Of a DNA stretch of 64,000 bases, positions 35,269 to 42,446 are shown piece after piece. The translations under genes and the position numbers were made by a program. The stretch's first letter is position 1, and each line of letters starts with the position of its first letter. Source of the DNA: Pilibacter termitis. Lineage in GTDB: Bacteria > Bacillota > Bacilli > Lactobacillales > Streptococcaceae. The DNA is taken from the NCBI RefSeq assembly GCF_900167335.1, contig NZ_FUXI01000010.1, forward strand, positions 19,032 to 83,031, in the 5' to 3' direction. The notes beneath the pieces were generated by a model. That model saw nothing but the letters and a program-made list of their open reading frames with translations. It was not told the DNA's origin and did not search any database.

Positions 35269-35328
35269 TTACTCTTCCCACCACGGAAAAGATTTCAATA
35301 GATTTGAAAAAAAATCAAAGCAAAACAT
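35269..35328 (-). CDS. Putative ComS/SHP-like 19-residue signalling peptide
   Basis: ATG at 35326-35328 with GGAGGG five bases upstream, 19 codons and TAA: MFCFDFFSNLLKSFPWWEE. It is too short for usual gene calling. Features of a pheromone precursor are a hydrophobic N-terminus and a C-terminus holding a Trp-Trp pair, as in the double-tryptophan XIP peptides that ComR recognises. It is divergent from the ComR-like gene at 35506, an arrangement known for shp/rgg pairs. The strong ribosome site and the regulator next door are the evidence; there is no homology test. Confidence 0.55.
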   Translation of the reverse strand: MFCFDFFSNLLKSFPWWEE

Positions 35329-35359
35329 TCTATCCCTCCATTCGACTAAGTTCTAGCTT

Positions 35360-35396
35360 TTTATAAGTTCTTTTGTTTTACAAGACATATTATGCC
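35360..35396 (-). promoter_or_regulatory. Candidate ComR-like box and promoter of the peptide gene
   Basis: GGCAT-AAT-ATGTC (35384-35396, minus strand) is a quasi-palindrome close to the ComR box half-sites GACAT and ATGTC, with a 3-bp spacer instead of 2. The -10 TATAAA (35360-35365) lies 18 bp downstream, without a consensus -35, as expected for an activator-dependent promoter. Confidence 0.4.
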
Positions 35397-35444
35397 AAGA
35401 AACCAAAAACCTCACCACCCCATGCAAGGGCTTGACATTTTCGC

Positions 35445-35473
35445 TTGATTATGATTCAGGGTTCTGATACAAT
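35445..35473 (+). promoter_or_regulatory. Promoter of the ComR-like regulator gene
   Basis: TTGATT (35445-35450), 17 bp, TACAAT (35468-35473), then AAAGGCGGTGAACAA before the ATG at 35506. Confidence 0.6.
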
Positions 35474-35505
35474 AAATATAAGGTTATTACAAAGGCGGTG
35501 AACAA

Positions 35506-36423
35506 ATGAATTTAGGGAATATTGGAGAAAAAATTCGATTGTTACGTGAGAAAAAAGGGATTTCCAGAGAAACGGTATGCGAGGACGAAAGAGATTTAAC
35601 GTACAAACAGCTTGGCAGAATTGAACGAGGCGAGTCAAGACCGACACTTGAAACACTCGCTTTTATCGCTCAACAACTAGATGTAGATATTGCAGACCTC
35701 CTCTCTGAGAAAAAAGAATTGCCAAAAAGATATTTGGAATTAAAAAACTTATTGTTTCGTGGGATCAAAGTCTATCAAAACGAAGAAAGGGCTGAAACCG
35801 TAGACGAACAATTTGATGAAATTTACAACAACTATTTTGAAGATTTACCACGATACGAACAGGATACAATCGAATTAAAACAAATTTTGCATGATATGAC
35901 GTTGACGAAAACGGCAGGTTCTGCAGAAGAAATAATAGCGGAATCTTTTGATCGTGTTTACAAAAAAGACGACCTTGACTTGAATGATTTTCTTATAATT
36001 AAACTCTACTTTAACTTATCGATTTTAAAAAATGAAGTGGATACAGAGGAAGTGAAAACTTTATCTCAAAAAGTGATTGAAAAAATCGAAAGTGCTATCG
36101 ACCTTGAACTTCTCGTTATCGGCTCTATTCTCACATCTATTGCTATCATTTTAATAGAGAAAAAAAACTATGAGGAATTGCTGAAAATTATAGAGATTGG
36201 TGAAAAATTACGAAAAAAGACACTGGACTTTCGTTCAAAACCTGTTTTTTGTATGCTAAAAGGAAAATGCATCTTATTCCACCAAAAAGACCCCGAGTTA
36301 GCCAAACAACACTACCAAGAGGCTATCACCTCAGCAGAAATGCTGGAAGATAGTTTCCTTTCAGAGAAAATAAAAGAAGAATTGCGTAATGATTTGATTG
36401 AATATAACGCTTTATTTAGCTAA
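35506..36423 (+). CDS. ComR/PlcR-like RNPP peptide-responsive regulator
   Basis: 305 residues. An N-terminal XRE helix-turn-helix (IGEKIRLLREKKGISRETVCEDERDLTYKQLGRIERGESRPTLETL) ends near residue 65. A C-terminal array of TPR-like helices follows. The pattern SRE-VC, LT-QL-RIE-GES-P-L (residues 18-48) and the C-terminal KPVFCMLKGKCILFH with SAEMLEDSFL strongly recalls ComR/ScuR of streptococci, cytoplasmic receptors for short imported peptides. It is divergent from the 19-residue peptide gene and the bacteriocin operon, which it may activate. The peptide importer (Opp) is not in the window. Confidence 0.78.
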   Translation: MNLGNIGEKIRLLREKKGISRETVCEDERDLTYKQLGRIERGESRPTLETLAFIAQQLDVDIADLLSEKKELPKRYLELKNLLFRGIKVYQNEERAETVDEQFDEIYNNYFEDLPRYEQDTIELKQILHDMTLTKTAGSAEEIIAESFDRVYKKDDLDLNDFLIIKLYFNLSILKNEVDTEEVKTLSQKVIEKIESAIDLELLVIGSILTSIAIILIEKKNYEELLKIIEIGEKLRKKTLDFRSKPVFCMLKGKCILFHQKDPELAKQHYQEAITSAEMLEDSFLSEKIKEELRNDLIEYNALFS

Positions 36424-36455
36424 GAACTCCTAAACAAAATTTTTAGGAGTTCTTA
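36421..36455. terminator. Bidirectional terminator between regulator and MFS genes
   Basis: Perfect 14-bp arms TAAGAACTCCTAAA (36421-36434) and its inverse (36442-36455). It includes the regulator's stop codon. Confidence 0.85.
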
Positions 36456-36460
36456 AAGTT

Positions 36461-37651
36461 TTATTCACTACCACTCTTTCTAAGAGGGCTTAAAAATGCA
36501 AAAACACCTGCGAAAAATCGAATGGTTCCTGCAAAAAGAATAATGAGATAAATTGAATAATTTAGACTGATTAGTTTACCACCTAAAAACGCTCCTACTG
36601 GGATTGCTAGATAAGAAATCATGCGTGTCACACTTACTACTCTACCTAAAATATTTTGTGGAACAATTCTTTGCCGCAATGAAAAGTAAGAGATAACATT
36701 AATATTCCCGCATAAGTTACTTAACCCCATAACAACACCGATATAAATATAATTTGTGGCATTAAATAACAACAGCGTAAACACTCCTGCACACATGGTG
36801 CTAACAGAAATAACAAAACCTGCCTTAAATTTCTCGTTTAATTTCGGTGCTAAAAATGCACCTAATATCGCACCAATTCCTGATATAGATAAAATCAAAC
36901 CATACTGAAACGAGCTGTATTGTAAAATATCCGTGATAAAATAGACTAAATTCGATTGAAACATATTGATTCCTAAATTGGTAAACAAAAAGAGAACTGC
37001 ACCAGATAAAATAACTTTATTTTCCATTACATACGCTATGCCGTCTTTTACATCATTGAGTGCAGATGATTTTTTATCGGTTGATTGAATAACATCATCT
37101 TCGTTAATAAATAAGACAAATATTCCTGCCAGCAGATAACCTGCTGCATTCACCCACAATGAGTTTTCAGGAGTAAAATAAAGCAATAAAACACCACTAA
37201 TCATTGGTCCAATTAAATTTAGCGTGTTATCCACTAACTGAATGCCCGCATTCGCTTTCGCCAAGTTCTTTTTCTCAACCGTTAACGGTAACAAACTTTG
37301 AAAGGAAGGGTGTATCAATGGCTCCGTTGAAGAAAGTAAAAAAGTCAAGAAATAGATAACGACAATTTCTATCTTTGAGCTTTGTAATGAAATAATCAGC
37401 AATGTTAAGAAAAATAACGAGATAAAGTGACCATATGAAATAATTCTACTTTTCTTTATTTTATCTGCTAAAACTCCACCCAAGATTGAAAACAGTATCC
37501 ACGGAATAAACGTGATACCGTAAAGTGTCGCCATGTGATACGCAGACCCCGTTTTTTGAAAAACCAAAATCGGCAAAGCAATTTTTCTAAGCCAATCCCC
37601 CACATTAGAAATACAAAAACTCCCCCATAATAATTTGTATGATTTGGTCAT
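36461..37651 (-). CDS. MFS efflux transporter (Mef-like)
   Basis: 396 residues with about twelve membrane spans. The N-terminus LLWGSFCISNVGDWLRKIALPILVFQKTGSA, the loop GGVLADKIKKSRI and SLRQRIVPQNILGRVVSVTRMISY belong to the MFS group that contains macrolide exporters and enterobactin exporter EntS. GGAG lies seven bases before the ATG. A nine-codon leader peptide and structured leader precede it. Drug specificity cannot be read from sequence; it may also relate to the bacteriocin locus beside it. Confidence 0.85.
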   Translation of the reverse strand: MTKSYKLLWGSFCISNVGDWLRKIALPILVFQKTGSAYHMATLYGITFIPWILFSILGGVLADKIKKSRIISYGHFISLFFLTLLIISLQSSKIEIVVIYFLTFLLSSTEPLIHPSFQSLLPLTVEKKNLAKANAGIQLVDNTLNLIGPMISGVLLLYFTPENSLWVNAAGYLLAGIFVLFINEDDVIQSTDKKSSALNDVKDGIAYVMENKVILSGAVLFLFTNLGINMFQSNLVYFITDILQYSSFQYGLILSISGIGAILGAFLAPKLNEKFKAGFVISVSTMCAGVFTLLLFNATNYIYIGVVMGLSNLCGNINVISYFSLRQRIVPQNILGRVVSVTRMISYLAIPVGAFLGGKLISLNYSIYLIILFAGTIRFFAGVFAFLSPLRKSGSE

Positions 37652-37739
37652 TTATTTCTCCTTATGATGTCCGCAAACTTTACAATGTTCATCTTAGGAC
37701 GCACATTTAAAATATCCATATAATGCTGTTTCGGCAACG

Positions 37740-37769
37740 CTAGAATTTGATAGCAGTTTTTGTCAACAT
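37740..37769 (-). CDS. Nine-residue leader peptide of the MFS gene
   Basis: ATG at 37767-37769 with AGGAG eight bases upstream, reading MLTKTAIKF then TAG. It lies about 90 bases before the MFS start, within the leader transcript. Short well-initiated leaders are used for attenuation of macrolide and other drug resistance genes by ribosome stalling. Confidence 0.5.
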   Translation of the reverse strand: MLTKTAIKF

Positions 37770-37793
37770 ATGCAATTCTCCTTCCTATAGGTG

Positions 37794-37857
37794 ATATTCA
37801 AGTGAGATTTTTGTTTTACTTGAATATAATATTAGCAAATATTATATTTTCTGTCAA
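37794..37857 (-). promoter_or_regulatory. Promoter of the MFS leader with a 10-bp dyad
   Basis: TTGACA (37852-37857), 17 bp, TAATAT (37829-37834) is a near-consensus promoter. Right after the -10, a perfect inverted repeat ATATTCAAGT / ACTTGAATAT (37794-37803 and 37818-37827) spans the transcript start, either as an operator or a 5' RNA hairpin. The rest of the 37830-38210 gap is A+T-rich with no further gene. Confidence 0.65.
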
Positions 37858-38216
37858 AATAAACAATTGTTAAAATACAATAAGAACTGATGAGTTAGAA
37901 AGCCAAGAATAAATTATTTTTAATTACATTCGATAAGAAAGTATTAAAAATAAAGAATAGCAACCAATTAGTAAGAGAACCCCCATTATATAACATCTTT
38001 CATTTATTTTATAAAATAAGAACCAAGTACATGAAAAGGTTTGCGAAATTTGGTAGAATTTGCGGTATTCCATAGATATAAGTGAAATACTTCAAAAAAA
38101 AAGAATTATCTTTATTTCCACCAACACCCCAAAATTTCCAAGCAAATTCCTTGAACATTATCAAAGAAAATCATACCTTTAAAGTAGATGAATCTGAAAA
38201 AGGAATGGTATTGAAT

Positions 38217-39116
38217 ATGACGAAAAAACAATTTGTTGAACTTACCGAAATTTACAATTTGCCGATTAATTTTTTTCTATTTATCATTGGTATGAGTTAT
38301 TCACTGGCGAATTTTCACGTGTTTTTTAATTGGCGGGTAGTGCTTTTTGCTTGTGTGTTGTCGTTGATTTATATTGCGACAAATATTCACAACAATTACC
38401 ACGATTTTCAAAATGCAAAATTGGTGAGTTATAAGGAGAAGAGCAATATTATTGGACGAGAAAATTTGAATTTGTCGCTTGTGCGACAATATATGACGTT
38501 CTTTTTCGCTCTTGCGTTTATTCTTGGGGCAATTCTTGTTTATTTTACCGATTTTCCAACACTTCTCCTCGGCTCTTTTGGTTTTTTTGTTGCGTGGAAA
38601 TACTCTGCGGGGAAATTTTCCATTCATAGCACACCACTTGCTGAGACGTTACCAGCTTTTATGAGTGGCGTAAGTATTCCAATGATTACAGCTCATATGG
38701 CAAGTTTCAACGTGAAAAATACTCCGTTTTTCGAGTGGAGAATGTTCCTTGTCTTTTTGCCTGCGATGCTTTGTGTACTAATTGGGCTTTTGTGCAATAA
38801 TACGTGTGATTTAGAAGAAGATATTGAAAACGGTCGAAAAACGCTAGTTTATTATATAGGAAAGAAAGTTGCAGTTTTCTTGTTAAACATACTTTATCTT
38901 GTTATTTTTTGCTTGATGATTGTAAATGTGTTGTTAGGATTTTTACCCTTCCTTGCTATTTTTGCTCTACTTCTTGCTATTTTACCAACACTTCGTGCGT
39001 TGAAAATTTATCAATCACTACAAAGCAAAAAAGAAACCTATCCGCTCATCATGAAAAGCATTTCCATTTTCCTCATGAGCTATGCTCTATTTTATTTTCT
39101 GGGGGTTGTTTTTTAG
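38217..39116 (+). CDS. UbiA-family prenyltransferase, MenA-like
   Basis: About 299 residues with eight to nine membrane spans. The two Asp-rich prenyl diphosphate motifs are NIHNNYHDFQNAK (near 58) and LLCNNTCDLEEDIENGRKTLVYYIGKK (near 195), the latter as in 1,4-dihydroxy-2-naphthoate prenyltransferase. It would attach the prenyl tail in (demethyl)menaquinone synthesis. The frame opens at a GTG at 38082, but the first 45 residues are atypical; ATG 38217 matches the usual start, although AGGA is about 12 bases away. No other men genes are in the window. Confidence 0.82.
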   Translation: MTKKQFVELTEIYNLPINFFLFIIGMSYSLANFHVFFNWRVVLFACVLSLIYIATNIHNNYHDFQNAKLVSYKEKSNIIGRENLNLSLVRQYMTFFFALAFILGAILVYFTDFPTLLLGSFGFFVAWKYSAGKFSIHSTPLAETLPAFMSGVSIPMITAHMASFNVKNTPFFEWRMFLVFLPAMLCVLIGLLCNNTCDLEEDIENGRKTLVYYIGKKVAVFLLNILYLVIFCLMIVNVLLGFLPFLAIFALLLAILPTLRALKIYQSLQSKKETYPLIMKSISIFLMSYALFYFLGVVF

Positions 39117-39160
39117 TTTTAAACGAAGTGGTGAACAGTGTTCAATCCCCAACACTCAAG

Positions 39161-39206
39161 AACAACAGAGCCCTAAGGACTAAAAATCCCTTAGAGCTTT
39201 GTTGTT
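39161..39206. terminator. Terminator between menA-like and ECF genes
   Basis: Arms AACAACAGAGCCCTAAGG (39161-39178) and CCTTAGAGCTTTGTTGTT (39189-39206), with a T run on the + side. Confidence 0.85.
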
Positions 39207-39216
39207 TTATAAGGCT

Positions 39217-39747
39217 TTAGCTTTTGATGTCCATCTTTCTCAAAAGTTTCACGAAAATAGGTGTTAAAATGAAGTAAAACGCTCCATTTCCCAAAGCATG
39301 AAGTGTATCAAAACTCAAGCCTTGGAAATAGTACACCCAAAAGTTTGTAAAACCAAACATTTTCATACTGATAAGTGAAATAATAAAACCGTAAAGAAAG
39401 CCTGAAAACACGCTGACGACAATTTGCAAAGCGAAAAATCTGCGATACCATGCAAACTGAGCAAGCACGCCGACAAAACAAATAACCACCGTATAACTAA
39501 CGATTTGTGAAATCGTCCACACACCCATTCCCAAATAAAGATTGGTCGTTATCACGGATAAAATGCAAACGATGATTCCTCTTATTACCCCGAGTTTCAG
39601 GGTGAGAATGAGAAAAATTGCCGTCATAGGCTGAATATTTGGCAAAAATTGGAAAAATATCCGTCCTACTGTCGCCGCTGCAATCATCAACGATAAATAG
39701 GCGATTTCTTTTACCGAAAAAAAGCTGACAGCACTAGATTTTGGCAT
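39217..39747 (-). CDS. ECF transporter S component, probably for cobalamin
   Basis: About 176 residues, six membrane spans, starting with MPKSSAVSFFSVKEIAYLSLMIAAATVGR. PNIQPMTAIFLILTLKLGVIRGI is typical of the ECF S-component fold. It overlaps the lipoprotein gene by 14 bases and is controlled by the same cobalamin riboswitch, so B12 or a precursor is the likely substrate. The energising EcfA1/A2/T module is not in the window and is expected to be shared. Substrate is inferred from the riboswitch and pdu context. Confidence 0.8.
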   Translation of the reverse strand: MPKSSAVSFFSVKEIAYLSLMIAAATVGRIFFQFLPNIQPMTAIFLILTLKLGVIRGIIVCILSVITTNLYLGMGVWTISQIVSYTVVICFVGVLAQFAWYRRFFALQIVVSVFSGFLYGFIISLISMKMFGFTNFWVYYFQGLSFDTLHALGNGAFYFILTPIFVKLLRKMDIKS

Positions 39748-40126
39748 AGGTAAACACGACCTTATCACCATTTTTCAAAATCGTCTCTCCTGCACCTAAT
39801 TCTGCCATTTTGTCATTGATTTTATACATCCAATAACATCCTTTTTCAGCATCTTGCTTGACACCAGCAATCTCTGTAATCATGCCTTTGTCATCTGCCA
39901 CCTCAAAGTTTGCCTTTAGCACTTCTAGCAAATTTTCATCTTCTTTAAAAGTTACTTCTTTGCTTGCAATCTCTTTTTCTTCTTGAATAAGAGTAATCGT
40001 TGCTTTCAGCTCTGATTTTTCAGCTGTTTTGGTCTCCTCAGTGCTTGTTTGCGTTTTACTTGTCGCACAACCTGTCACTACAAATAAACTTACGGCAAGC
40101 ATTGTTCCTACAAAAAATTTCCTCAT
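39734..40126 (-). CDS. DUF4430-type lipoprotein, putative cobalamin receptor
   Basis: About 130 residues starting MRKFFVGTMLAVSLFVVTGC, whose VTGC is a lipobox. GGAGGG lies about nine bases before the ATG. The mature domain (ATITLIQEEKEIASKEVTFKEDENLLEVLKANFEVADDKGMITEIAG..., ending WMYKINDKMAELGAGETILKNGDKVVFTYAKI) is a DUF4430 domain, related to the C-terminal domain of transcobalamin. It probably catches cobalamin at the surface and passes it to the S component encoded next. Confidence 0.8.
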   Translation of the reverse strand: MRKFFVGTMLAVSLFVVTGCATSKTQTSTEETKTAEKSELKATITLIQEEKEIASKEVTFKEDENLLEVLKANFEVADDKGMITEIAGVKQDAEKGCYWMYKINDKMAELGAGETILKNGDKVVFTYAKI

Positions 40127-40211
40127 TGGTAAAATCCCTCCGTTTTTCGTTTTTTTCGGATCACTCAAAAATTTCGTTTGGTTATTTTGGAGTGTTCCTT
40201 ATCTATTCAAA

Positions 40212-40244
40212 CAAAAAACTAGAGTACCTCAAAAGATACTCTAG
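40212..40244 (-). terminator. Riboswitch expression-platform terminator
   Basis: Arms CTAGAGTA (40219-40226) and TACTCTAG (40237-40244), followed on the minus strand by TTTTTT. An alternative stem CTAGC/GCTAG (40241-40255) uses part of the same arm and could act as antiterminator. Confidence 0.8.
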
Positions 40245-40292
40245 CCCTTTGCTAGAAAACACCTTTTTCCCTGATACAGTGTGTTTCAGCTA

Positions 40293-40371
40293 GAACCGAG
40301 GGTCTGACTTCGTTTGCACGTCACAGTAGAAAAGGGGCTGTAAAGGATTTTCACCTTATTCCTCTTGGTTC
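40293..40371 (-). ncRNA. Cobalamin riboswitch
   Basis: On the minus strand, P1 GAACC..GAGG (40361-40371) pairs with CCTCGGTTC (40293-40301). Between them are the conserved core GGTGAAAATCC, CAGCCCC, CTACTGTGA and the B12-box AAGTCAGACC. With the terminator at 40212 it should switch off the downstream lipoprotein and ECF genes when B12 is plentiful. P1 starts at the stop codon of the kinase gene, leaving no room for a separate promoter between them. Confidence 0.9.
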
Positions 40372-41554
40372 ATAGATGAGCGGAAACCTCTCTTGCAATC
40401 ATTAATTCCTCGTTTGTTGGAATTACAAGAACATAAGGTTTTCCGTTATTTTTTTGAATAAAACATTCATTTTTTTGATTTTTTTCTTGGTCTAATTCGA
40501 TAGAAAGACATTCGAGTCCCTCGCAAGACTTTTGACGAATAATGCTTGAGTTTTCACCTATTCCTGCGGTAAATATCAACACATCAAACCCACCAAGTTC
40601 CCCCGCATATCCTGCAATCGTTTGTCTAACGCGACTGGTAAAAATATCAAGGGCTAATTTTGCTTGGTGAACTCCCTCGCTTGCTTGACGCACTAAATCA
40701 CGTGAGTCATTGCTAAGTTCTGAAACACCTAAAAGACCTGATTCTTCATTTATGATAACGTTTATTTGTTTTGTTGTCAAATGAAGTTTTTCTTGTAAAT
40801 ATGGAAGAATCGACGGGTCAATATCCCCGCAACGTGTCCCCATCATTAACCCTGCTAGTGGCGTGAAACCCATTGACGTAATGACGGATTTTCCGTCTTT
40901 GATCCCACAAATGCTCGCACCATTTCCTAGATGACAAGAAATGATTTTCAACTCCTCAAACGGCACACCGATTTTTTCTGCCGCCTGCATTGCAACATAT
41001 TGATGGCTTGTCCCATGAAAACCGTATTTTCTTATGTGATAATCACGATAATATTTCATTGGGAGTGGGTAAATATACTCTTTTTCCGCCATTGTTTGAT
41101 GAAAAGCGGTGTCAAAAACCGCTACTTGCAAGCAATTCGGCAATACCGTTTGGAACGCTCTTATCCCAATAAGATTTACTGGATTGTGGAGTGGAGCGAG
41201 TATGGATAATTCCTCGATTTTTGCGATTTCTTCCGCATGAATCGGAGTGGCTTGTGAAAAATATTCTCCACCATGGGCTACCCGATGTCCGACACCGCTC
41301 AATTCCTCGAGTGAAGATAAAAATTTCTTTTCTAGTAAAAAATGGAGCAAATAGTCTACTGCTTTTTCATGTGAAGAATGAGGTAACGTATGCTCCGCTT
41401 TTTCATCGCTCGTTTGATAGGAAAACGTCATTTCTTTTGCTAAACCAATTCGCTCAAACAATCCTTTTACTAAAAGTTTTTCCTCTGGCATTGAAAATAG
41501 CTGAAATTTCAAAGATGAACTGCCAGAGTTAATCGCCATAATTTTTTTGCTCAA
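40370..41554 (-). CDS. Acetate/propionate kinase of the pdu operon (PduW role)
   Basis: 394 residues, acyl phosphate plus ADP to acid plus ATP. ASKHA motifs: INSGSSSLKFQLF, VAVFDTAFHQTM, HYGFHGTSH-type KYGFHGTSHQYV, CHLGNGASICGIKDGKSV and TAGIGENSSIIR. The start is TTG (GGAGG eight bases upstream). It is last in the pdu run, where PduW would make ATP from propionyl phosphate formed by PduP and PduL; it is equally usable as AckA, and sequence alone does not separate these. Confidence 0.9.
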   Translation of the reverse strand: MSKKIMAINSGSSSLKFQLFSMPEEKLLVKGLFERIGLAKEMTFSYQTSDEKAEHTLPHSSHEKAVDYLLHFLLEKKFLSSLEELSGVGHRVAHGGEYFSQATPIHAEEIAKIEELSILAPLHNPVNLIGIRAFQTVLPNCLQVAVFDTAFHQTMAEKEYIYPLPMKYYRDYHIRKYGFHGTSHQYVAMQAAEKIGVPFEELKIISCHLGNGASICGIKDGKSVITSMGFTPLAGLMMGTRCGDIDPSILPYLQEKLHLTTKQINVIINEESGLLGVSELSNDSRDLVRQASEGVHQAKLALDIFTSRVRQTIAGYAGELGGFDVLIFTAGIGENSSIIRQKSCEGLECLSIELDQEKNQKNECFIQKNNGKPYVLVIPTNEELMIAREVSAHL

Positions 41555-41569
41555 GTCTTTTCCTCCGCC

Positions 41570-42283
41570 TTAAAATAAATTGACAATCGTTACAGCCACA
41601 ATTGCTCCAATGATTGGGCCAACGATTGGAATCCACGCATACCCCCAGTTACTGTCGCCTTTGTTGGCAATCGGCAAAACGGTGTATGCCAAGCGTGGAG
41701 CAAAATCCCTTGCAGGATTGATTGCATAACCTGTCGTTGAGCCAAACGAAAATGAAATCCCCACCAATAAAAATGCCAAAACTAACGGTTTTAATGACGG
41801 AGCAAAATCAGCAGGGAGCAATAATAATGTGAAAACAAATGCAAATGTCGCAATGATTTCACTGATCAAATTGAAAAATGTGTTAGGTATCGCTGGACCT
41901 GTCGCAAATATACCGACACTATTTCCTTCGTCACTCTTCGTTTGTGCAAAATGTGGTAAATAGTGAATCGTTGCCACCGTTGCCCCAAGAAATGCTCCTC
42001 CTAATTGAGCGAGGATAAAAGTCAAAACTTGACTCCAGTCTGTTATGCCACCTATTGCAAATGAAAGGGTGACTGCTGGATTAAGATGTGCGGGAGCATT
42101 GAAATAAATGGCTGTATATACCCCTAACATTACCGCAATCCCCCAACCAAATGCCACTAAAACCCAATTTGCACCGACAGCTTTGGCTAACGTTTTGTTT
42201 AGATTAATGGAACAGCCTACTCCTGTACCAAAAAAAATCAATACAAATGTTCCAATAAATTCTCCTAATACTGCATTATTCAT
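41570..42283 (-). CDS. pduF: MIP-family glycerol/propanediol facilitator (PduF-like)
   Basis: 237 residues, six spans and two half-helices with NPA motifs (HLNPAVTLSFAIGG and YAINPARDFAPR). The second NPA is followed by Asp (NPARD), a mark of glycerol-type aquaglyceroporins. AAAGGAG lies eight bases before ATG 42283. Its place between the alcohol dehydrogenase and kinase genes fits uptake of propanediol or glycerol. Confidence 0.9.
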   Translation of the reverse strand: MNNAVLGEFIGTFVLIFFGTGVGCSINLNKTLAKAVGANWVLVAFGWGIAVMLGVYTAIYFNAPAHLNPAVTLSFAIGGITDWSQVLTFILAQLGGAFLGATVATIHYLPHFAQTKSDEGNSVGIFATGPAIPNTFFNLISEIIATFAFVFTLLLLPADFAPSLKPLVLAFLLVGISFSFGSTTGYAINPARDFAPRLAYTVLPIANKGDSNWGYAWIPIVGPIIGAIVAVTIVNLF

Positions 42284-42310
42284 CTTGTGAACTCCTTTCT
42301 GTGATTTCAC

Positions 42311-42415
42311 TTCGTAAAACCGCAGAAACTTGACCTCCGCTTAGCTCCGTCCAAGCAGGGTCACGAGCGAGCTTTGCCCGCTCGAAGTCTTTTCTGTGAT
42401 TTCACTTTGTAAATG
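42311..42415. repeat. Repeat family B, one unit
   Basis: Contains CTTGACCTCCGCTTAGCTCCGTCCAAGCAGGGTCACGAGCGAGCTTTGCCCGCTCGAAGTCTTTTCTG, here broken up: GAGCGAGCTTTGCCCGCTC is a hairpin core. It is related to three tandem units at 61655-61915. Confidence 0.75.
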
Positions 42416-42446
42416 CTCAAAGTCTCCTCTATAAGTATAACGGAGA

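Noticed and set aside
38082..38216. Longer N-terminus of the MenA-like protein starting with GTG at 38082
   Set aside because: The extra 45 residues are hydrophilic and unlike the family start; no ribosome site at 38082.
42420..42446. Terminator after pduQ
   Set aside because: AGTCTCC and GGAGACT form a short stem but no T run follows on the minus strand; the operon appears to continue into pduF and the kinase gene.
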